Notes: generated by a model not told the origin, from the sequence alone. 53,914 nt of DNA from Burkholderiales bacterium (GCA_019753155.1 JAIELG010000034.1:1-53914); one strand, 5' to 3'; shown: positions 34,565-43,685, numbered from the stretch's first letter. Made by a program: numbers and translations.

Positions 34565-35142
34565 TAGGCAGGATTTCCGGCAAGCTGATCGAAAAGCATC
34601 CGCCGCTCATCCTTGTCGACGTGCAGGGCGTGGGCTACGAGATCGACGTTCCCATGAGCACGTTCTACATTCTTCCCGCGGTCGGAGAGCTTGTGTCCCT
34701 CCATACCCATCTCGCCATCAGGGAAGACGCGCATGTGCTTTACGGTTTCGCCACCCAGGACGAGCGCCGCGTGTTCAGGCTGCTTCTGAAAATCAGCGGC
34801 GTGGGGCCGAAGCTCGCATTGTCGGTGTTGTCCGGCCTGAATTTGAACGATCTGGCGGATGCTGTGGTGAACAAGGAAGCTGCCCGGCTGATCAGGATTC
34901 CCGGCGTGGGCAAGAAAACCGCCGAGCGCCTGCTGCTCGAATTGCAGGGCAAGTTCACTGCGGACGGGGATCGCGCGGCGCAAGATACGGCAGTCTCTTC
35001 GGTTGGCAGCGACATTATCAACGCCTTGCAGGCATTGGGTTATAACGACAAGGAGGCGGACTGGGCTGCCAGACAGTTGCCCAATGGGGTCGGCGTCTCC
35101 GACGGGATTCGCCAGGCGCTCAAGCTGTTGTCCAGGGCATAG
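34561..35142 (+). CDS. ruvA: Holliday junction helicase subunit RuvA
   Basis: A 193-residue protein that binds four-way junctions and loads RuvB. The N-terminal OB-fold [15 protein letters not shown] and two helix-hairpin-helix motifs ([11 protein letters not shown] and [16 protein letters not shown]) are clear, with a C-terminal RuvB-binding domain. Confidence 0.95.
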   Translation: MIGRISGKLIEKHPPLILVDVQGVGYEIDVPMSTFYILPAVGELVSLHTHLAIREDAHVLYGFATQDERRVFRLLLKISGVGPKLALSVLSGLNLNDLADAVVNKEAARLIRIPGVGKKTAERLLLELQGKFTADGDRAAQDTAVSSVGSDIINALQALGYNDKEADWAARQLPNGVGVSDGIRQALKLLSRA

Positions 35143-35169
35143 CACTCGGCTGACAAATATTTTCGTGAC

Positions 35170-35197
35170 TTGTTCATCAGTCACTCGGTGCTAGAAT
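35170..35197 (+). promoter_or_regulatory. Possible promoter for the small gene and ruvB
   Basis: TTGTTC (35170-35175) and TAGAAT (35192-35197) are 16 bases apart in the 90-base gap after ruvA, in front of the small gene with a strong ribosome site. Confidence 0.4.
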
Positions 35198-35232
35198 GTC
35201 TGCACGATTGAATTCCGATGGAGGAGCCAAGA

Positions 35233-35406
35233 ATGGCACTGGAAATGGAGACGTCCCATCGCATCGGCGTGGCGAGTGATCTGTTGCCCTCCGGCGCAAA
35301 GCATGCAAAAGTGATCGTGATGCATGAGGAATCCAGCGTGGTGGATATTCTGTTTTTGGCGCGCGCCGCGCAAGCGAGCTTTAATCCCTTTGAGGTCACT
35401 CCGTAA
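35233..35406 (+). CDS. Small unknown protein between ruvA and ruvB
   Basis: A 57-residue protein I do not recognise. The ATG at 35233 follows GGAGGAG by about six bases, one of the best ribosome sites in the window, and ruvB starts two bases after its stop. The sequence (start [15 protein letters not shown], then [23 protein letters not shown]) shows an alternating strand and helix pattern and no membrane segment. It has its own candidate promoter. Most genomes have ruvA and ruvB adjacent, so this insertion is unusual. Confidence 0.6.
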   Translation: MALEMETSHRIGVASDLLPSGAKHAKVIVMHEESSVVDILFLARAAQASFNPFEVTP

Positions 35407-35408
35407 TC

Positions 35409-36446
35409 ATGATTCACAGCGACAATCTTTCCGCCGAGCCGCGCCTGATTTCCGCCGGATCTGCTTCCCGGCAGGAAGATGCGGTGGAGCGTGCGTTGCG
35501 CCCCAGGCTGCTGGAAGAATACGTGGGGCAGGAAAAAATCAGGGGGCAGCTCCAGATTTTCATAGAGGCCGCATTGATGCGGCGCGAGACGCTCGACCAT
35601 GTATTGCTTTTCGGCCCGCCCGGACTCGGCAAGACTACGCTTGCCCATATCATCAGCCGCGAAATGGGGGTCAATCTCAGGCAGACTTCCGGTCCGGTGC
35701 TCGAACGGGCCGGGGATCTTGCTGCCTTGCTCACCAATCTCGAACCTCACGACGTGCTCTTCATAGACGAAATCCACAGGTTGAGTCCTGTCGTGGAGGA
35801 GATTCTCTATCCCGCGCTGGAAGATTACCAGCTCGACATCATGATAGGGGAAGGCCCATCTGCCCGGTCCGTCAAGCTCGACCTCCCCCCTTTCACCCTG
35901 GTCGGCGCAACCACCAGGGCGGGCATGCTCACCAATCCCTTGCGGGACCGTTTCGGCATTGTGGCCAGGCTCGAATTTTACACCGTCGAGGAGCTTGCGA
36001 AGATCGTGGTGAGATCCGCATCCCTGCTCAAAGTCAGCATGTCCATCGATGGCGCCATCGAGGTTGCGAAGCGCTCGCGCGGCACGCCCAGGATAGCGAA
36101 CAGGCTTTTGAGGCGCGTGCGGGATTTCGCCGAAGTGAAGGCCGACGGCAACGTGACGATGGAAATCGCGGATGCGGCGCTTTCCATGCTCGACGTGGAT
36201 TCGGCAGGTTTCGACGTGATGGACAGGAAACTCATGCTTGCGATCATCGAGAAATTCAGCGGCGGGCCTGTCGGACTCGACAATCTGTCTGCCGCCATAG
36301 GGGAAGAGCGCGACACGATAGAGGACGTGATCGAACCCTACCTCATCCAGCAAGGCTACATCCAGAGAACCTCGCGTGGTAGAATCGCGACGCTTTCCTC
36401 CTACCGGCATTTCGGACTCACTGCTGTCGAAGGAACGCTGCTTTGA
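35409..36446 (+). CDS. ruvB: Holliday junction helicase motor RuvB
   Basis: A 345-residue AAA+ ATPase driving branch migration. Walker [13 protein letters not shown], Walker [11 protein letters not shown], sensor GATTRAG and arginine finger region RTSRGRIAT are present. Overlaps ybgC by four bases. Confidence 0.95.
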   Translation: MIHSDNLSAEPRLISAGSASRQEDAVERALRPRLLEEYVGQEKIRGQLQIFIEAALMRRETLDHVLLFGPPGLGKTTLAHIISREMGVNLRQTSGPVLERAGDLAALLTNLEPHDVLFIDEIHRLSPVVEEILYPALEDYQLDIMIGEGPSARSVKLDLPPFTLVGATTRAGMLTNPLRDRFGIVARLEFYTVEELAKIVVRSASLLKVSMSIDGAIEVAKRSRGTPRIANRLLRRVRDFAEVKADGNVTMEIADAALSMLDVDSAGFDVMDRKLMLAIIEKFSGGPVGLDNLSAAIGEERDTIEDVIEPYLIQQGYIQRTSRGRIATLSSYRHFGLTAVEGTLL

Positions 36447-36838
36447 ACTTTGTTCTTCCCGTGCGGGTCTACTACCAGGACACCGATGCGGGGGGCGTGG
36501 TGTTCCATTCGAGTTATATCGATTTCATGGAGCGGGCAAGGTCGGAGTGGTTGAGGAGTCTGGGGTTCAGCAATTGCGGCCTGGTGCGGGATCATCAGGT
36601 GTTTTTCATGGTGCGCGCCCTGGAGATCACCTATTTCAAGCCCGCCGTTCTCGACGACCTTCTGGAGGTGGGCGTCGAAATCGAGTCCATGGGGAGGAGC
36701 CAGATGGTTTTCAGGCAGGATATCATGCGTGACGCCCTCATGCTTGCGAGCGCGAAAATCAGCCTCGTCTGCGCCACGACCGATACACTCAAGCCTGTCC
36801 GCGTGCCCGGCGCGATCAGGTCAAAACTGGAAATCTGA
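36443..36838 (+). CDS. ybgC: Tol-Pal-associated acyl-CoA thioesterase YbgC
   Basis: A 131-residue hotdog-fold thioesterase acting on acyl-CoA or acyl-ACP near the inner membrane. The active-site segment [12 protein letters not shown] is at 11-22. The start is TTG at 36443, overlapping the ruvB stop. First gene of the tol-pal group, three bases before tolQ. Confidence 0.92.
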   Translation: MNFVLPVRVYYQDTDAGGVVFHSSYIDFMERARSEWLRSLGFSNCGLVRDHQVFFMVRALEITYFKPAVLDDLLEVGVEIESMGRSQMVFRQDIMRDALMLASAKISLVCATTDTLKPVRVPGAIRSKLEI

Positions 36839-36841
36839 ACC

Positions 36842-37525
36842 ATGGAAATTACGAAGGATTTGTCTTTCTTGGGCATGATCACGAACGCGAGCGTCGTCGT
36901 TCAGGTCATCCTCGCGCTGCTGCTGCTCGTCTCGCTCCTGTCCTGGTGGCATATCTTCATGAAAATGTTTTCGATCAGGCGGGCGGTGAAACAGGCCGAA
37001 AAATTCGAGCGGGATTTCTGGAGTAGTCCGGATCTCAATGCCATATTCCAGAGCGCAACTTCCGGGAAAGCCTCCTCGGGCAGCCTGGAGAAGATATTCG
37101 AGGCGGGATTCAGGGAATTTCTGAAGCTCAAGAGGCAGCCCGGCATGGACAATGGCGCCGTGATGGAAGGCACGCGCCGGGCCATGCGCGCGACCTACCA
37201 GCGCGAGATGGATGGGCTGGAATCCAACCTGCCTTTCCTTGCGACGGTCGGTTCCGTGAGTCCCTATGTCGGACTTTTCGGCACGGTATGGGGGATCATG
37301 AACGCTTTCAGGGGACTTGCCAATGTCGCCCAGGCGACGCTCGCGCATGTCGCCCCAGGCATCGCCGAAGCCCTGATCGCAACTGCAATCGGGCTGTTCG
37401 CCGCGATTCCCGCTGTGGTCGCCTACAACCGTTATTCCCATGAGGTGGATCGCCTGGCGAGCCGTTTCGACAGCTTCATGGAAGAGCTCTCCAACGTGCT
37501 GCAGCGTCAGGCGGCGAGGTCGTGA
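36842..37525 (+). CDS. tolQ: Tol-Pal proton-channel protein TolQ
   Basis: A 227-residue inner-membrane protein with one N-terminal and two C-terminal membrane segments. The MotA/TolQ/ExbB block VGLFGTVWGIMNAFRGLA is clear. With TolR it forms the proton-driven motor that energises TolA for outer-membrane constriction. Confidence 0.95.
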   Translation: MEITKDLSFLGMITNASVVVQVILALLLLVSLLSWWHIFMKMFSIRRAVKQAEKFERDFWSSPDLNAIFQSATSGKASSGSLEKIFEAGFREFLKLKRQPGMDNGAVMEGTRRAMRATYQREMDGLESNLPFLATVGSVSPYVGLFGTVWGIMNAFRGLANVAQATLAHVAPGIAEALIATAIGLFAAIPAVVAYNRYSHEVDRLASRFDSFMEELSNVLQRQAARS

Positions 37526-37941
37526 GTCTGGGAGCGAGGCGGCCCCGCCGCCAGATGAACCAGATCAATGTCGTGCCCTACATCGACGTGATGCTGGTTC
37601 TGCTCGTGATCTTCATGGTCACGGCCCCCATGATCAATCCCGGGGAAATCAACCTGCCCAGTGTCGGAGCTTCGCTGAAAACGCCGGTTGCGCCCATGGA
37701 AGTGATCATCGAATCCGATGTCTCGCTTGCCTTGCGCGACCGCTCGAAGTCGTCAGAAACATTGCCGATGACGCAGGATGAACTCGTCTCCGAAATCCGC
37801 CGCAAGCAGGTGGAAAACCCGGATCAGCCCGTGGTGATATCGGCCGACAAGTCGGTGCGCTACGAGGAGGTGATCAAGGTCATGGATATCCTCGAAGGAC
37901 AGCAGGTGAAGAAAGTCGGGCTGCTCGTCAAACCGAAATGA
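37522..37941 (+). CDS. tolR: Tol-Pal motor protein TolR
   Basis: A 139-residue protein with one membrane helix. NVVPYIDVMLVLLVIFMVTAP carries the channel Asp. The periplasmic ExbD/TolR domain follows. The start is GTG, overlapping the end of tolQ. Confidence 0.94.
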   Translation: MSLGARRPRRQMNQINVVPYIDVMLVLLVIFMVTAPMINPGEINLPSVGASLKTPVAPMEVIIESDVSLALRDRSKSSETLPMTQDELVSEIRRKQVENPDQPVVISADKSVRYEEVIKVMDILEGQQVKKVGLLVKPK

Positions 37942-38693
37942 TGCAGAACAAAATCCCTGCGGCGCTTCTGGCCGTCATGGTTCACCTGATTTTCTTTTCC
38001 GTGCTCATATTCGGGTTCAGATGGCAGGCGAGAGAGCCTGCCGTGCTTGAGGCCAGCGTCTGGCACGATCTGCCTCCCATCGAAACCCGGCATGAACCCA
38101 AGCCGGAACCGATGGTTCGAAAACCTGCTCCCGAACCGGCCCCGAAACCCGAAGTGCAGGATCCTGAAATCGCATTGAAGAAAGCGCGCGAGGAAAAAAG
38201 GAAACAGCAGGAAAAACTGAAGGAGGAGAAAGAGCGGATCAAGGAGAAGCAGCTCAAGGAAGAAAAGCTCAAGGAAGAAAAGCTCAAGGAAGAAAAGCTC
38301 AGGGAGCGGAAGCTCAATGCATCGAAGGAACTGAAAGCGCAGCAGAAGGTCAAAAACGAGGCCGATGCATTGATGAAGCAGGTACAGGACAGGGAAGCCT
38401 CCGCCAGGGCGGGTCTCATCAGCCAGTACAAGGCGAGGATCATGAGCAGGATCAGGCGCTATGTCGTCGTGCCGCCTGGTATGACGGGAAACCCCGAAGC
38501 CGAGTTCGATGTCGTGCTTCTGCCTGGTGGGGACGTACTTCGCGCCACGATCAGGAAGTCGAGCGGGAATGCGGCATACGATGCTGCCGTGGAGCGCGCC
38601 ATTCTGAGGGCGTCCCCCCTGCCGTTGCCGCCCGACGCCTCTCTTTTCGATGAATTCAGGAATCTGGACTTGCATTTCAAGCCGGACGAGTGA
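37938..38693 (+). CDS. tolA: Tol-Pal envelope-spanning protein TolA
   Basis: A 251-residue protein with an N-terminal membrane helix (about 8-27), a proline-rich stretch, a Lys/Glu-rich helical rod (about 80-150) and a C-terminal TonB-like domain (PPGMTGNPEAEFDVVLLPGG...). The rod is short compared with E. coli TolA and contains three exact 15-base repeats. It connects the TolQR motor to TolB and Pal. Confidence 0.93.
   Translation: MMQNKIPAALLAVMVHLIFFSVLIFGFRWQAREPAVLEASVWHDLPPIETRHEPKPEPMVRKPAPEPAPKPEVQDPEIALKKAREEKRKQQEKLKEEKERIKEKQLKEEKLKEEKLKEEKLRERKLNASKELKAQQKVKNEADALMKQVQDREASARAGLISQYKARIMSRIRRYVVVPPGMTGNPEAEFDVVLLPGGDVLRATIRKSSGNAAYDAAVERAILRASPLPLPPDASLFDEFRNLDLHFKPDE
38251..38295 (+). 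repeat. Three exact 15-bp tandem repeats in tolA
   Basis: The unit AGCTCAAGGAAGAAA occurs three times without change (38251-38265, 38266-38280, 38281-38295), followed by a diverged copy. It encodes KLKEE-type pentapeptides of the rod. In-frame gain or loss of copies would lengthen or shorten the rod by five residues. Confidence 0.9.
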
Positions 38694-38760
38694 AAGAATG
38701 ATGTAAGCAATCTGGTTTAAACTGCCATGAGCGGCTTTTTTTGCTGAACGGTATTCGGAT

Positions 38761-40020
38761 ATGAAAAAATTTAGCGCTTGCATTGCCCTCTTGTTTTTGT
38801 TTGCCTGCAGACCGCTTTTTGCGGCGCTTTCGATCGAAATCGTGGGCGGGGGCGAGAACCAGATTCCGATATCCGTCGTCCCTTTCGAATCCGATGCGAC
38901 CGGACTCTCGAAGGTGATCGCGGACGATCTTGCAAGGTCGGGGATGTTCAAAACGATCGATCCCGGAATGCTGGCTCCCCATGCGATCGAGCAGGTGAAT
39001 TTTTCCGACTGGAGAGGAAAAGGCGCGGATGCAATCGTCATCGGCGGAATTTATCCTGTGGCAGGCGGGCAATACGAGGTGCGCTTCAGGCTGCTCGATG
39101 CCGCGAAACAGGTTCAGCTTGCCGGGTTCAGCTATACCGTCGCACAGAACCAGTTCAGGCAGACGGCGCACAAGATCGCGGACATCGTCTATCAGCAGTT
39201 GACCGGAGATGTCGGGGTGTTCAGCACGAAAATCGCCTATATACTGAAACAGGGAAAACATTACGAGCTTCAGGTTGCCGACGCAGACGGCTTCGGCGCG
39301 CAATCCGTCGTGTCCGTCAACGAGCCGATCATCTCCCCCGCGTGGTCCCCCGATGGGAGGAAAATCGCCTATGTCTCGTTCGAGCGGGGCAATGCCGTTG
39401 TTTATGTGCAGGATCTTTTGTCGGGGCGGCGCCACATCGTGGCTGATTTCAAGGGAAGCAACAGCGCGCCTGCCTGGGCTCCGGGAGGAAGGCAGCTTGC
39501 CGTGGTTTTGAGCCACGACGGCAGTTCCAGGATTTACCTCGTGGGCGAGGAAGGCGGCAACCCGAAACTCCTCGAAAATTCCGCCGGAATCAGCACGGAA
39601 CCGAGTTTTTCGCCGGATGGGCAGCAGATCATATTCACTTCCGACCGGGGCGGCTCCCCCCAGATTTACCGGATTGCGGCAAGCGGCGGTCAGGCCATGC
39701 GGCTGACTTTCGAGGGTAATTACAATGTTTCCCCGCATTACAGTCCGGATGGAAAGAGCTTCGCTTATCTCGAGCGCAACGGCGGGCATTTCAACGTCGC
39801 GATACAGGATTTTGCGACCAGCCAGTCGCAACTGCTGACCGATGCGGACCTCGACCAGTCGCCGACTTTCGCCCCAAATGGAAAACTGATTTTGTACGCC
39901 TCCATCTATGGAGGACGTGGTATATTAGCCATCGTGTCGAGCGATGGCAGAATCAAACAACGCTTGACCATGCAGTCCGGGGATATTCGTGAGCCTGCCT
40001 GGGGGCCGTTGGTGCACTAA
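38761..40020 (+). CDS. tolB: Tol-Pal periplasmic beta-propeller TolB
   Basis: A 419-residue secreted protein with a signal peptide (ending around LFAALS), an N-terminal domain, and a propeller with repeated SPAWSPDGRKIAYVS-like and SPDGQQIIFTSDRGG motifs. It links Pal and TolA. A 67-base gap after tolA has a weak GC stem with a T-run, perhaps attenuation. Confidence 0.95.
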   Translation: MKKFSACIALLFLFACRPLFAALSIEIVGGGENQIPISVVPFESDATGLSKVIADDLARSGMFKTIDPGMLAPHAIEQVNFSDWRGKGADAIVIGGIYPVAGGQYEVRFRLLDAAKQVQLAGFSYTVAQNQFRQTAHKIADIVYQQLTGDVGVFSTKIAYILKQGKHYELQVADADGFGAQSVVSVNEPIISPAWSPDGRKIAYVSFERGNAVVYVQDLLSGRRHIVADFKGSNSAPAWAPGGRQLAVVLSHDGSSRIYLVGEEGGNPKLLENSAGISTEPSFSPDGQQIIFTSDRGGSPQIYRIAASGGQAMRLTFEGNYNVSPHYSPDGKSFAYLERNGGHFNVAIQDFATSQSQLLTDADLDQSPTFAPNGKLILYASIYGGRGILAIVSSDGRIKQRLTMQSGDIREPAWGPLVH

Positions 40021-40052
40021 TTTTTAATCAATGAACGAAGGAGATGAATAAA

Positions 40053-40577
40053 ATGAAACAGTTGATGTTGAGTGCGCTTTTGATGAGTTTGCTTGCAGCT
40101 TGCGGAAGTCAGCCGCCGAAGGAAGAGCCGAAACCTGCCCCAGTGACCGAAAAAGCCCCCGAGGCGCCCGCCGCTCCTGCGCCTGTCAAGGCGGAGACCA
40201 AGCCGGTCTTGATCGATGCGCTCAAGGACCCCGAGAGCATCCTGTCGCATCGCAGCGTGTATTACGATTTCGACAAGTCCATCGTGAAGGACGAATACAG
40301 GCCCATGGTCCAGGCTCATGCCGCATACCTGGTCTCGCATGTTAACGCCAAGACGACTCTGCAGGGCAATTGCGACGAGCGCGGCAGCCGCGAATACAAC
40401 CTCGCATTGGGCCAGCGCCGTGCCGACAGCGTGAAGCAGCTGATGGAAGCCGCAGGCGTGCCGTCAGGCCAGATCTCGACGGTCAGCTTCGGCGCGGAAA
40501 AGCCCCATGCCATGGGTCATGACGAAGAATCGTGGTCGCAGAACCGTCGCACCGACATCCTGTATCAGGGTGAGTAA
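40053..40577 (+). CDS. pal: Peptidoglycan-associated lipoprotein Pal
   Basis: A 174-residue outer-membrane lipoprotein. The lipobox is LLAAC near residue 17, then a Pro/Glu-rich linker and an OmpA-like domain (VYYDFDKSIVKDEYRPMVQ, GNCDERGSREYNLALGQRRA) that binds diaminopimelate. The ATG at 40053 sits nine bases after GGAG. An in-frame ATG at 40044 would have no spacing. Confidence 0.95.
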   Translation: MKQLMLSALLMSLLAACGSQPPKEEPKPAPVTEKAPEAPAAPAPVKAETKPVLIDALKDPESILSHRSVYYDFDKSIVKDEYRPMVQAHAAYLVSHVNAKTTLQGNCDERGSREYNLALGQRRADSVKQLMEAAGVPSGQISTVSFGAEKPHAMGHDEESWSQNRRTDILYQGE

Positions 40578-41369
40578 TTGCTTTTGGGCGTGATCAGGAG
40601 CCGCTTTGGAAAGCGGTTCCCACTATTTCTTTTCCTGCTTGCCGCCCAGGCGCACGCCGGGTTGTTCGACGACGATGTGGCTCGCAAGAAAATCGACGAA
40701 CAGCAGCAGGAAATACAGAAGTTGAAGGCCGATCTCGATGACGTGGAGGCGAGGCTCAAGAAGCTCGAAGGCAGCCAGGCCATGATTGATCTGGCCAGCC
40801 GGATTCAGTCCCAGAACGCGGATATCGCGGCGTTGCGCGGGAAGATCGAGGAGTTGAATTACGGACTCGACGCCTCGCAAAAGCGCCAGAAGGATTTTTA
40901 TCTCGACCTCGATACAAGGCTGAGGCGTATCGAGCCGACCGTTGCGGCCGAGCCTGCCCCCGCGTCGTCCCCCGCAGCAGTGATGCCGCCAGCAGGCGGC
41001 GAGAATTCGGCATACGAAGCTGATTTCAATCTGTTCAAGATCGGCAACTATACCGGGGCGATTGCCGGTTTCACGGATTTTCTGAAGAAATATCCTTCGA
41101 GCGCGCTGGCGCCTTCCGCCCAGTACTGGATCGGCAATGCCTATTTCGCAATGCGCGATTTCAAGAATGCGATTGCGGCCCAGCGTGCCCTGATGGTGAA
41201 TTATCCTGAAAGCCAGAAAGTGCCTGATGCGCTCATCAACATTGCGAGCAGCCAGCAGGAACTCGGCAAGATGGGGGATGCGAAGAAGACCCTGGAATCC
41301 GTGGTATCCAAATATCCTTCCAGCGACGCAGCAGCGAAGGCAAAGCGCCGCCTCGACAGTCTGAAGTAA
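40578..41369 (+). CDS. cpoB: Tol-Pal-associated coordinator CpoB (YbgF)
   Basis: A 263-residue periplasmic protein. The signal peptide ends AHAGLF, followed by a coiled coil (about 35-110) and TPR-like repeats (NYTGAIAGFTDFLKKYP, DAKKTLESVVSKYP). It coordinates peptidoglycan synthesis with outer-membrane constriction. The TTG at 40578, immediately after the pal stop, is taken as start; a GTG at 40590 is also possible. Confidence 0.9.
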   Translation: MLLGVIRSRFGKRFPLFLFLLAAQAHAGLFDDDVARKKIDEQQQEIQKLKADLDDVEARLKKLEGSQAMIDLASRIQSQNADIAALRGKIEELNYGLDASQKRQKDFYLDLDTRLRRIEPTVAAEPAPASSPAAVMPPAGGENSAYEADFNLFKIGNYTGAIAGFTDFLKKYPSSALAPSAQYWIGNAYFAMRDFKNAIAAQRALMVNYPESQKVPDALINIASSQQELGKMGDAKKTLESVVSKYPSSDAAAKAKRRLDSLK

Positions 41370-41373
41370 GAAG

Positions 41374-42015
41374 TTGCCTGCACTCAGAATCAACGAAATT
41401 TTTCATTCCCTACAGGGGGAGACGAGCCGGGCGGGACTGCGGACCGTATTCGTCAGGCTCACGGGATGCCCCCTGCGTTGCGGCTATTGCGATACCGAAT
41501 ACGCCTTTCACGATGGAAAGTCCATGGAGATCGAGGAAATCCTCGCCGAAGTGGCGCGCTACGCCCCGCATTACGTCACGGTGACTGGCGGGGAGCCCCT
41601 GGCGCAGAAGCACTGCGATTGCCTTCTGGAAGCGCTCTGCGAGGCGGGCTACTCCGTCTCTCTGGAGACCGGGGGGGCGCTGGATGTCTCGAAGGTGGAT
41701 CCAAGGGTTTCCAGGATCATCGACATCAAGACGCCAGGCTCCCTGGAAGAATCGAAGAATCTCTGGTCGAACCTGGATTTTCTGAATGGGAATGACGAGA
41801 TCAAGTTCGTGCTCACCGACCGCGCGGATTACGAATGGGCGAAGAGCGTGCTGGAAGCGCGCAGGCTCATTGCTGTTTGTCCCGTGCTGTTCTCCCCGGT
41901 GCAGGGGAGACTCTCCCCCAGGGATCTGGCGCAGTGGTTACTCGAAGACGCGCTGGATGTCAGGATGCAGATCCAGCTGCACAAGTTGATATGGGGGAAC
42001 GAACCTGGGCACTAA
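41374..42015 (+). CDS. queE: 7-carboxy-7-deazaguanine synthase
   Basis: A 213-residue radical-SAM enzyme converting CPH4 to CDG in queuosine synthesis. The cluster motif CxxxCxxC is C32-P-L-R-C36-G-Y-C39, and [10 protein letters not shown] follows. The start is TTG at 41374, the position that gives the usual N-terminus [15 protein letters not shown]. Its end overlaps the apparent start of queC by 11 bases. Confidence 0.93.
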   Translation: MPALRINEIFHSLQGETSRAGLRTVFVRLTGCPLRCGYCDTEYAFHDGKSMEIEEILAEVARYAPHYVTVTGGEPLAQKHCDCLLEALCEAGYSVSLETGGALDVSKVDPRVSRIIDIKTPGSLEESKNLWSNLDFLNGNDEIKFVLTDRADYEWAKSVLEARRLIAVCPVLFSPVQGRLSPRDLAQWLLEDALDVRMQIQLHKLIWGNEPGH

Positions 42016-42682
42016 CGCGGTCATTCTCGTCTCCGGCGGGCTGGATTCGGCCACCACATTGGCTATGGCAAGGCGTGAAGGCTATCGTTGCCATGCCTTG
42101 AGCCTCGACTACGGGCAGCGCCATCGGGTGGAACTGGATGCGGCGGTCAGGGTCGCATCCGCGCTCGGCGCTGTCGCCCATAAAACGGTGAAGCTCGATC
42201 TCACCGTTTTCGGGGGGTCCGCCCTCACGGACGAAACCATGGCGGTTCCCGAGGCGGCTTCGAACGGCATCCCGGTCACCTATGTTCCCGCGCGGAACAC
42301 CATCATGCTCTCCATAGCGCTTGCCTGGGCGGAAGTGCTTGAAGCGCAGGACATCTACATCGGGGTGAACGCGGTGGATTATTCGGGTTATCCGGATTGC
42401 AGGCCGGAATATATTCGGGCATACGAGCTTATGGCGAATCTTGCGACGAAAGCTGCGGTGGAGGGCAGGAAATTGAGGATACACAGCCCCCTCATCGATC
42501 TCACCAAGGCCAGGATCATCGGACTGGGAACGGATCTCGGGGTGGATTATTCTCTTACTGTTTCCTGCTATCAGGCCGATGTGGAGGGGCGCGCATGCGG
42601 CAGGTGCGATTCCTGCCGTTTGCGGCGTGAAGGCTTCGCATCGGCGGGCATCGCCGACCCGACGCGCTACTTCCAGGATTGA
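42005..42682 (+). CDS. queC: 7-cyano-7-deazaguanine synthase, apparent CTG start
   Basis: A 225-residue ATP-dependent enzyme that turns CDG into preQ0. The PP-loop SGGLDS (residues 10-15), [14 protein letters not shown] and the zinc site (C..CGRCDSC) are all present. The first standard start codon in this frame is TTG at 42059, which would remove the PP-loop. In the frame between the upstream stop (41987) and the PP-loop there is no ATG, GTG or TTG. A CTG at 42005, seven bases after GGGGGA, gives the expected N-terminus, so I take it as the start. A sequencing error creating a false frame is the alternative. Confidence 0.8.
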   Translation: MGTNAVILVSGGLDSATTLAMARREGYRCHALSLDYGQRHRVELDAAVRVASALGAVAHKTVKLDLTVFGGSALTDETMAVPEAASNGIPVTYVPARNTIMLSIALAWAEVLEAQDIYIGVNAVDYSGYPDCRPEYIRAYELMANLATKAAVEGRKLRIHSPLIDLTKARIIGLGTDLGVDYSLTVSCYQADVEGRACGRCDSCRLRREGFASAGIADPTRYFQD

Positions 42683-42719
42683 CAAGGAAATCCTGGAAGG
42701 TATAATTCCGTGTTTCCCT

Positions 42720-42795
42720 GGGTCGTTAGCTCAGCCGGTAGAGCAGCGGACTTTTAATCCGTTGGTCGCCAGTTCGAATCTGGCACGGCCTACCA
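42720..42795 (+). tRNA. tRNA-Lys (anticodon UUU)
   Basis: A 76-base cloverleaf with encoded CCA. D arm GCTC/GAGC, anticodon arm GCGGA/TCCGT with loop CTTTTAA, T arm GCCAG/CTGGC. The acceptor stem (GGGTCGT with ACGGCCT) has two wobble pairs, G1-U72 and U4-G69, unlike the next tRNA. It follows queC by 37 bases. Confidence 0.93.
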
Positions 42796-42810
42796 GATAG
42801 TAGCCCAGAT

Positions 42811-42886
42811 GGGTCGTTAGCTCAGCCGGTAGAGCAGCGGACTCTTAATCCGTTTGTCGACAGTTCGATCCTGTCACGACCCACCA
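42811..42886 (+). tRNA. tRNA-Lys (anticodon CUU)
   Basis: A 76-base cloverleaf with encoded CCA and a fully Watson-Crick acceptor stem (GGGTCGT/ACGACCC). The anticodon loop is CTCTTAA. The first half is almost identical to the upstream tRNA-Lys, so the pair arose by duplication. The two are separated by 15 bases and share a terminator. Confidence 0.93.
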
Positions 42887-42892
42887 AAAATG

Positions 42893-42923
42893 AAAGGGTT
42901 AGACCTGTGTCTAGCCCTTTTTT
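42893..42923 (+). terminator. Terminator of the tRNA-Lys transcript
   Basis: A 12-base stem (AAAGGGTTAGAC against GTCTAGCCCTTT, one G-U pair) with loop CTGT, running into TTTTTT. It begins six bases after the second tRNA. Confidence 0.9.
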
Positions 42924-43100
42924 ATTTCCAGCGCAGCCGGATCGTAGCCAATCGAAACAGAATCCAGTCTCGAAGCCGCATTGGCAAGGTGATACCCGGT
43001 ATCCCGGTGACGAACTCCTTTGGCCAAGGTTTTCGCCATGTCACATCACGCTGTTATGCGAAATTAATGATGTTACATGGTGCCGGGGGCGCTTAACTCG

Positions 43101-43381
43101 TCAGGCGGCGAGCCGTTCCATCGGCTTGATGTTCGGCTGAGGCTCCTGCTCGGCCTGCCACAAATCCCATTGGGTTTGCATCCCGAGCCAAACATCGGGG
43201 GAAGTCCCAAGCCATGAGGACAAGCGCAGGGCCATTCCCGCTGTTACCCCTCCCTTGCCGTTCAGCACCTTGGAAAGCGTCACTCCGGACACCTGCAATT
43301 CCTTTGCCGCTTGCGTTACCGTCATGCCTTCGGGCAGCCATTCCCGCAATACTTCACCAGGGTGCCGTGCATTCTGCTCAT
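43101..43381 (-). pseudogene. higA: HigA/VapI-type XRE antitoxin, frameshifted near its 5' end
   Basis: The frame up to 43349 encodes a HigA core (LREWLPEGMTVTQAAKEL, VLNGKGGVTAGMALRL, WLGTSPDVWLGMQ). Upstream the same frame continues as RHPGEV, typical of the family, but then reaches the neighbour's TAA with no start codon. The natural start MSRMH (ATG at 43381) is in another frame. One missing base near 43365 explains both. Translation from the TTG at 43349 would give a shortened protein. No partner toxin gene is present. Confidence 0.7.
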
Positions 43382-43382
43382 G

Positions 43383-43685
43383 TTATCGATGTACCGACAG
43401 CTTCAGGCCCGCCCCATTGACCACGGCGAGCAAGGTCTTAATGGTCGGGTTTCCTTTCGGGGACAGAGCCCTGTAAAGGCTTTCCCTCGGGATTCCGGCG
43501 CGTTCAGCCACGGCTGACATGCCTTGCGCTTCGGCAACATGGCGCAGGGCGGCAAGCAATGCTTCCCGGCCTCCGGGTTCTCCTGCTTCGTCGAGCGCCG
43601 CCGAAAGGTATTCATCGGCAAAGGCCGGGTCCTCTCGCAGCAGTTCCACCACTGCATCATCATGGGGGCGGGATGCTTTGCTCAT
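43383..43685 (-). CDS. Addiction-module antidote (HigA-like)
   Basis: A 100-residue antidote of the kind paired with HigB-like killer proteins (DPAFADEYLSAALDEAG, then a HTH AQGMSAVAERAGIPRESLYRALSPKGNPTIKTLLAVV). The ATG at 43685 overlaps the toxin stop (ATGA), giving toxin-first order. It appears intact although its toxin gene carries a stop. Confidence 0.78.
   Translation of the reverse strand: MSKASRPHDDAVVELLREDPAFADEYLSAALDEAGEPGGREALLAALRHVAEAQGMSAVAERAGIPRESLYRALSPKGNPTIKTLLAVVNGAGLKLSVHR

Noticed and set aside
38251..38295. tolA repeats as a CRISPR array
   Set aside because: Units are 15 bases, contiguous, without spacers, and in frame within a coding gene.
38694..38760. Terminator between tolA and tolB
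   Set aside because: The stem before the T-run is only about three to four GC pairs, and the operon is expected to continue.
42886..43100. tRNA-Lys 3' end as an integration site for the decayed toxin-antitoxin patch
   Set aside because: I found no direct repeat of the tRNA end downstream and no integrase gene.
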